From assembly GCF_014205635.1 (NCBI RefSeq), contig NZ_JACIIV010000005.1:62001-126000 (forward strand): a DNA stretch of 64,000 nucleotides, read 5' to 3'. The position numbers and the translations under genes are program-made. This document shows positions 59,930 through 64,000 of this stretch, piece by piece. Each line of letters begins with the position of its first letter. Position 1 is the stretch's first letter. This DNA comes from Polymorphobacter multimanifer (GTDB lineage Bacteria > Pseudomonadota > Alphaproteobacteria > Sphingomonadales > Sphingomonadaceae). Below the pieces are notes generated by a model that ran no database searches, had not been told where the DNA came from, and saw only the letters and a program-made list of their open reading frames with translations.

Positions 59930-60937
59930 ATGGCCATCAAGGTAGCAATCAACGGGTTCGGACGGATCGGCCGCAATGTGCTGCGCGCCATTGCCGAGAG
60001 CGGGCGGACCGATATCGTCGTGGTGGCGATCAACGATCTCGCCGACGCCGATGCCAATGCACGGCTGCTCAAGCGCGATTCGGTGCACGGCCGCTTCCCC
60101 GGCACGGTCGAGGTCGATGGGGACCATATCGTGGTGAATGGCCAGCGCATCCGGGTGACCGCCGAGCGCGATCCGGCCAAGCTGCCGCACGGCGAGATGG
60201 GGGTCGATGTGGCACTTGAGTGCACCGGCTTCTTCACCGCCGCCGACAAGGCGGGGCTGCATCTTGCGGCCGGCGCCAAGCGCGTGCTCGTGTCCGCCCC
60301 GGCCAAGGGTGCCGACCTGACAGTGGTCTATGGCGTCAACCACGACAAGCTGACCGCAGAACACAAGATCGTGTCCAACGCCTCGTGCACGACCAACTGC
60401 CTCGCACCCGTGGCAATGGTGCTCGACCGCGAGTTCGGCATTGTGAAGGGGTTGATGACGACGATCCACGCCTACACCAACGACCAGCGCATCCTCGACC
60501 AGGTGCATGAGGACCCGCGCCGCTCGCGCGCGGCTGCGCTGTCGATGATTCCGACCACCACCGGTGCGGCGCGCGCCGTGGCCGAGGTGCTGCCGCAGCT
60601 GAAGGGCAAGCTCGATGGCTCGGCGGTGCGCGTGCCGACGCCGAATGTCTCGATGGTCGACCTGACCTTCCTGGCCGGCCGCGACGTGACGAAGGACGAG
60701 GTGAACGCCGCCCTGAAGGCAGCAGCGGAAGGCGAACTGGCCGGGGTGCTCGACTTCACCGACGAGCCGCTCGTGTCGATCGACCTCAACCATGCCCCGG
60801 CGAGCTCGACGGTCGACAGCCTGGAGACCGCGGTGATCGGCGGCAATCTGGTGCGCGTCGTTTCCTGGTACGACAATGAATGGGGCTTTTCGAATCGCAT
60901 GGCGGATACCGCCGTGGTGATGGGCAAGTTGCTCTGA
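59930..60937 (+). CDS. gap: Glyceraldehyde-3-phosphate dehydrogenase
   Basis: 335-residue glycolytic enzyme. NAD motif [20 protein letters not shown], catalytic Cys in [21 protein letters not shown], and the C-terminal [19 protein letters not shown] is 7 nt before ATG 59930. It follows tkt by 13 bp. The tkt-gap-pgk-fba order resembles the cbb-derived clusters of alphaproteobacteria. Confidence 0.98.
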   Translation: MAIKVAINGFGRIGRNVLRAIAESGRTDIVVVAINDLADADANARLLKRDSVHGRFPGTVEVDGDHIVVNGQRIRVTAERDPAKLPHGEMGVDVALECTGFFTAADKAGLHLAAGAKRVLVSAPAKGADLTVVYGVNHDKLTAEHKIVSNASCTTNCLAPVAMVLDREFGIVKGLMTTIHAYTNDQRILDQVHEDPRRSRAAALSMIPTTTGAARAVAEVLPQLKGKLDGSAVRVPTPNVSMVDLTFLAGRDVTKDEVNAALKAAAEGELAGVLDFTDEPLVSIDLNHAPASSTVDSLETAVIGGNLVRVVSWYDNEWGFSNRMADTAVVMGKLL

Positions 60938-60940
60938 CCC

Positions 60941-62149
60941 ATGGCGTTCCGCAGCCTCCCCTTCTGCAGCCTAGACGACATGCCCGACCTGGCTGGCAAG
61001 ACGGTGATCGTCCGTGCCGACCTCAACGTGCCGATCGACGATGGGCGGGTGACCGACGCCACCCGGCTTTCGGCGGCCGTGCCGACGCTGGCGACGCTCG
61101 CCGACCGCGGGGCCAAGGTGCTGGTGCTGTCGCATTTCGGCCGGCCCAAGCCGGGTGACCGGTCGCTGAGCCTGGCGGCGATTGCACCCGCACTCAGCGA
61201 CGTGATGGGGCGGCCGGTGGGTTTCGTGGGAGAATGCATCGGCCCGGAGGCCGAGGCAGCCGTGGCGGCGATGGCACCGGGGTCGATCCTGGTGCTGGAG
61301 AATGCCCGCTTCCATGCCGGCGAAGAAGGCAATGCGCCGGATTTCGTCGCGGCGCTGGCGCGGCTGGGAGATTTCTACGTCAACGATGCCTTTTCGGTAT
61401 CGCACCGCGCCCATGCCTCGACCGAGGGGCTGGCGCATGTGCTGCCGGCCTTTGCCGGCCGCTCGATGCAGGCCGAGCTCGACGCGCTGGAAAAGGCGCT
61501 GGGCAAGCCGGTCAAGCCGGTGGCGGCGGTGGTGGGCGGTGCCAAGGTCTCGTCCAAGCTCGATGTGCTGCTGCACCTGGTGGCCCGCGTCGAGCATCTG
61601 ATGATCGGCGGGGCGATGGCCAATACCTTTCTGGTCGCCAAGGGGGTGAGTGTCGGCAAGTCGCTCGCCGAGCCCGGGCTGGCCGATGTGGCGCTCGACA
61701 TTCTGGCGCGCGCCGAAAAGGCCGGGTGCACGGTGCATCTGCCCTATGAGGTCGTGGTGGCGAAGGAATTTGCCACACACGCGCCGCACCGGCTGGTGAA
61801 TGTGTTCGAGGTGGCCGACGACGAGATGATCCTCGACATTGGCCCGGCGGCGGTCGAGGCATTTGCCGATGCGCTCAAGACCTGCGCCACCTGTGTGTGG
61901 AACGGGCCGATGGGCGCGTTCGAGATGGCGCCCTTCGATGCCGGCACCGTGGCGCTGGCGCGGGTGGCGGCGGGGTTGACCGCGAGCGGGCAGCTGCTGA
62001 GCGTGGCCGGCGGCGGCGACACGGTGGCGGCACTCAACCATGCCGGCGTGGCGGATGACTTCACCTTCGTCTCGACCGCGGGCGGCGCGTTTCTCGAATG
62101 GATGGAAGGCCGGGTGCTTCCCGGTGTTGCAGCACTGGAACGCGACTGA
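60941..62149 (+). CDS. pgk: Phosphoglycerate kinase
   Basis: 402-residue kinase making ATP from 1,3-bisphosphoglycerate. N-terminal [44 protein letters not shown], hinge region [15 protein letters not shown], and C-terminal [10 protein letters not shown] and [15 protein letters not shown] 60941 lies 3 bp after the gap stop codon. Length is usual. Confidence 0.98.
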   Translation: MAFRSLPFCSLDDMPDLAGKTVIVRADLNVPIDDGRVTDATRLSAAVPTLATLADRGAKVLVLSHFGRPKPGDRSLSLAAIAPALSDVMGRPVGFVGECIGPEAEAAVAAMAPGSILVLENARFHAGEEGNAPDFVAALARLGDFYVNDAFSVSHRAHASTEGLAHVLPAFAGRSMQAELDALEKALGKPVKPVAAVVGGAKVSSKLDVLLHLVARVEHLMIGGAMANTFLVAKGVSVGKSLAEPGLADVALDILARAEKAGCTVHLPYEVVVAKEFATHAPHRLVNVFEVADDEMILDIGPAAVEAFADALKTCATCVWNGPMGAFEMAPFDAGTVALARVAAGLTASGQLLSVAGGGDTVAALNHAGVADDFTFVSTAGGAFLEWMEGRVLPGVAALERD

Positions 62150-62215
62150 TGCTTGCGTTGTTGAGCCGCGTGGATAACTGAACACCAGACCGCCGAATTC
62201 TCAACGGAGACCGAT

Positions 62216-63124
62216 ATGACCCCTGCCGTCAAAGCCATCCTCGCCAATTACGAGAGCGACAATCCCGGCACCAAGGCCAATCTGGTGCGGATGCTGATGC
62301 AGGGCCGGCTCGGCGGTACCGGCAAGATGGTGATCCTTCCCGTGGACCAGGGCTTCGAGCATGGCCCGGCGCGCAGCTTCGCGCCCAACCCTGCGGCCTA
62401 TGACCCGCATTACCATTTCCAGCTTGCCATCGATGCAGGGCTGTCGGCCTATGCGGCGCCGCTGGGCATGATCGAGGCGGGGGCCGACACCTTCGCCGGG
62501 CAGATCCCGACCATCCTCAAGGTCAACTCCTCGAACAGCTGGGCCAGCGCGATCAACCAGGCGGTGACCGGCACCGTCGATGATGCGTTGCGGCTCGGCT
62601 GTTCGGCGATCGGCTTCACCATCTATCCGGGTTCCGACGACATCTTCGAGCTGATGGAAGAGATCCGCGAAATGTCCGCCGAGGCCAAGAGCGTGGGCAT
62701 TGCCACGGTCATCTGGTCCTATCCGCGCGGGGGCAAGATTTCGAAGGATGGCGAGCTGGCGCTCGATGTGGGCGCCTATGCGGCGCACATGGCGGCGCTT
62801 GCCGGCGCGCACATCATCAAGGTCAAGCTGCCCACCGCGCATATCGAGCAGAAGGACGCCGTGAAGAGCTATGAGGGCGGCGACTGGTCGACCCAGGCCA
62901 AGCGCGTGGCGCATGTGCGGCAGGCGTGCTTCAGCGGCCGCCGAATCGTGGTGTTCTCGGGCGGCGCCACCAAGGGCGCCGACGCGGTCTATCAGGATGC
63001 GCGCGACATCCGTGATGGCGGCGGCAATGGCTCGATCATCGGCCGCAACACCTTCCAGCGGCCGCGTGACGAGGCGCTGGCGATGCTCGACAAGATCGTG
63101 TCCATCTATCTCGGGCAGGAATGA
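62216..63124 (+). CDS. Class I fructose-bisphosphate aldolase (DhnA type)
   Basis: 302-residue Schiff-base aldolase of the DhnA/FbaB family, cleaving fructose 1,6-bisphosphate. Motifs: GKMVILPVDQGFEHGPARSF (core LPVDQGFEHGPA), TFAGQIPTILKVNSSNS, DALRLGCSAIGFTIYPGSD, the lysine region AHIIKVKLPT, and IVVFSGGATKGADAVYQDA (core VFSGGATKGADAV). ACGGAGA precedes ATG 62216. It follows pgk by 66 bp; that gap has no clear terminator. Confidence 0.95.
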   Translation: MTPAVKAILANYESDNPGTKANLVRMLMQGRLGGTGKMVILPVDQGFEHGPARSFAPNPAAYDPHYHFQLAIDAGLSAYAAPLGMIEAGADTFAGQIPTILKVNSSNSWASAINQAVTGTVDDALRLGCSAIGFTIYPGSDDIFELMEEIREMSAEAKSVGIATVIWSYPRGGKISKDGELALDVGAYAAHMAALAGAHIIKVKLPTAHIEQKDAVKSYEGGDWSTQAKRVAHVRQACFSGRRIVVFSGGATKGADAVYQDARDIRDGGGNGSIIGRNTFQRPRDEALAMLDKIVSIYLGQE

Positions 63125-63822
63125 GCTTGGACGCCGACGAAACCATCCCGCTGCCCGACGAATTCGCGACCCGCTTCGATCAGGGGTTCCGGCCGCCGTG
63201 CCAGCTCTATGTCGTGTCGCCGCCGGCAATCGTGCTCGCCGATTTCGTCGAGGCAGCAAAGGCGGCGTTCGACGGCGGGCCGGTGGCCGCGTTCCAGCTG
63301 CGGTTGAAGGACGTGGCCGACGATGACGTGCTGCGCGCCTGCGAGGCGCTGCTGCCGGTTTGCGCAGCGGCGGACGTGGCATTCCTGCTCAACGACCGTG
63401 CCGATCTTGCGGCCAAGGCGGGCGTGGACGGGGTGCATCTCGGCCAGTCCGATGGCAGCATCGCCGAGGCGCGCAAGCTTCTGGGAGCGGGCTCGACGAT
63501 CGGGCGCACCTGCCACGACAGCCGGCACCTGGCGATGGAAGCCGGCGAGCAGGGTGCGGACTATGTGGCGTTCGGCGCGTTCTACGACACCACCACCAAG
63601 CCCAGCCACTATCGGCCGACGCCGCCGATCCTGGGCTGGTGGACGACGCTGAGCCAGCTGCCGTGCGTGGCGATCGGCGGCATCTTTCCGGAATATGCGG
63701 CCCCGCTGGTGGCGGCGGGGGCCGACTTCATCGCGGTGGTTCGGGCGGTGTGGGACCATCCGGCGGGACCGGGGGCGGGGGTTGCAGCGTTTGCCGAGGC
63801 GCTGGCAACGCCGCGGGGCTGA
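63121..63822 (+). CDS. thiE: Thiamine phosphate synthase
   Basis: 233-residue TIM-barrel enzyme joining the thiazole and pyrimidine halves of thiamine. FQLRLKDVADDDVLRAC, LLNDRADLAAKAGVDGVHLGQSD (core LNDRADLAAKAGVDGVHLG), GRTCHDSRHLAMEAGEQGADYVAFGAFYDTTTKP (core ADYVAFGAFYDTTTKP) and VAIGGIFPE are present. A 20-residue N-terminal extension precedes the barrel. It overlaps the aldolase stop by 4 bp, coupling a vitamin gene to the glycolytic genes. No TPP riboswitch is visible. Its 3' end overlaps the AI-2E permease gene on the other strand by 95 bp. Confidence 0.93.
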   Translation: MSLDADETIPLPDEFATRFDQGFRPPCQLYVVSPPAIVLADFVEAAKAAFDGGPVAAFQLRLKDVADDDVLRACEALLPVCAAADVAFLLNDRADLAAKAGVDGVHLGQSDGSIAEARKLLGAGSTIGRTCHDSRHLAMEAGEQGADYVAFGAFYDTTTKPSHYRPTPPILGWWTTLSQLPCVAIGGIFPEYAAPLVAAGADFIAVVRAVWDHPAGPGAGVAAFAEALATPRG

Positions 63823-64000
63823 GCGGCGGATCGATCATGGCATGGCGGAACAGCACCATGCCGACCACGGTGAGCGGCACCGCGAGGATGACGCCGAGCG
63901 GCCCCATCAAAAGCCCCGCGGCGATGAGGCTGAACAAGGTAAGGGCGGGCGGCAGATCGGCAAACTTGCCTTGCGCCATCGGGGTGACGACATTGCCCTG
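63728..64000 (-). CDS. AI-2E family (PerM-like) transporter, 5' part outside window
   Basis: C-terminal 91 residues of a polytopic permease of the AI-2E exporter/PerM family. GNVVTPMAQGKFADLPPALTLFSLIAAGLLMGPLGVILAVPL (core LIAAGLLMGPLGVILAVPL) is the conserved last membrane region, followed by a Pro-rich cytoplasmic tail (about 30 residues) that lies over the 3' end of thiE. The frame is open to the window edge at 64000. Substrates of the family are diverse. Confidence 0.88.
   Translation of the reverse strand, partial: QGNVVTPMAQGKFADLPPALTLFSLIAAGLLMGPLGVILAVPLTVVGMVLFRHAMIDPPLSPAALPAPRQTLQPPPPVPPDGPTPPEPPR

Noticed and set aside
57919-60306. 795-codon minus-strand ORF opposite tkt and gap
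   Set aside because: No recognisable domain, and both plus-strand enzymes are unambiguous.
62150-62215. Gap before the aldolase and upstream of thiE examined for a TPP riboswitch
   Set aside because: No CTGAGA-type or ACCTGATC-type conserved blocks are present; thiE is coupled to the aldolase by a 4-bp overlap.

Overview
The window is GC-rich chromosomal DNA from an alphaproteobacterium, most likely of the order Sphingomonadales. Support comes from the PEPxxWA-type C-terminal sorting signal, a large TonB-dependent receptor of sphingomonad style, a SapC-family protein, a DUF2842 protein beside chorismate mutase, and the zapA - 6S RNA - 5-formyl-THF ligase order. No insertion sequence, prophage, integrase or CRISPR array was seen; this is mostly core genome.

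Layout. 1-10.5 kb: an amine/amino-acid oxidase cut by the window edge, tgt, a 1102-residue type IIL/IIG-like restriction-methylation protein interrupted in frame by two palindromic repeats, tlyA, tspO, a UbiK/BMFP protein, a YbjN protein, proC, a serine beta-lactamase-fold hydrolase and a MarR regulator divergent from ilvE. 11.5-15.2 kb: a small unknown ORF, a 944-963-residue SLBB polysaccharide export protein, and an intergenic region built of structured repeats. 15.2-31.1 kb: a flagellar region with motAB, flgBCDEFGHI-flgJ(N)-flgKL on the minus strand and flgA-flgM-flgN-like-lytic transglycosylase-flhA-fliA on the plus strand. 31-35.8 kb: a CitE-like lyase, a zinc-ribbon membrane protein, a PEP-CTERM protein, a UDP-sugar epimerase and a GT4 phosphosugar transferase (surface polysaccharide). 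35.9-57 kb: three tRNAs, a TonB receptor, an NTF2-like protein, an RluE-like synthase, a host-attachment-type protein, a CHASE2 cyclase with a FecR-like partner, a cyclophilin, M24 and M20 peptidases, SapC, rsmD-rluB, a YkuD transpeptidase, two Gly/Thr/Met-rich secreted proteins, a dienelactone hydrolase, a sterol-desaturase relative, TesB, chorismate mutase and 5-FTHF ligase. 57-64 kb: 6S RNA, zapA, then tkt-gap-pgk-class I fba-thiE and the end of an AI-2E-type permease.

The most informative signal is regulatory. Between flgB and flgA lie two perfect dyads, CGGCAA-N4-TTGCCG, exactly 21 bp apart, flanked by outward-facing sigma-54 -24/-12 elements. The same pair of dyads (one mismatch), again 21 bp apart and again exactly 43 bp before a sigma-54-like element, lies inside the lytic transglycosylase gene just upstream of flhA. 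This looks like a shared enhancer for an FlbD/FleQ-type activator. Two of the three predicted transcripts would start only 1-5 nt before the start codon.

A second striking signal is a 35-bp inverted repeat (one mismatch) between flgF and flgG whose promoter-distal arm carries the only good Shine-Dalgarno sequence of flgG, so flgG translation may be gated by RNA structure. Two further structured repeat families show compensatory changes between copies: a two-hairpin palindromic family (four copies, two inside a coding sequence) and a three-hairpin element at two convergent gene junctions. Several genes also carry in-frame tandem repeats of 12, 15 or 27 bp.
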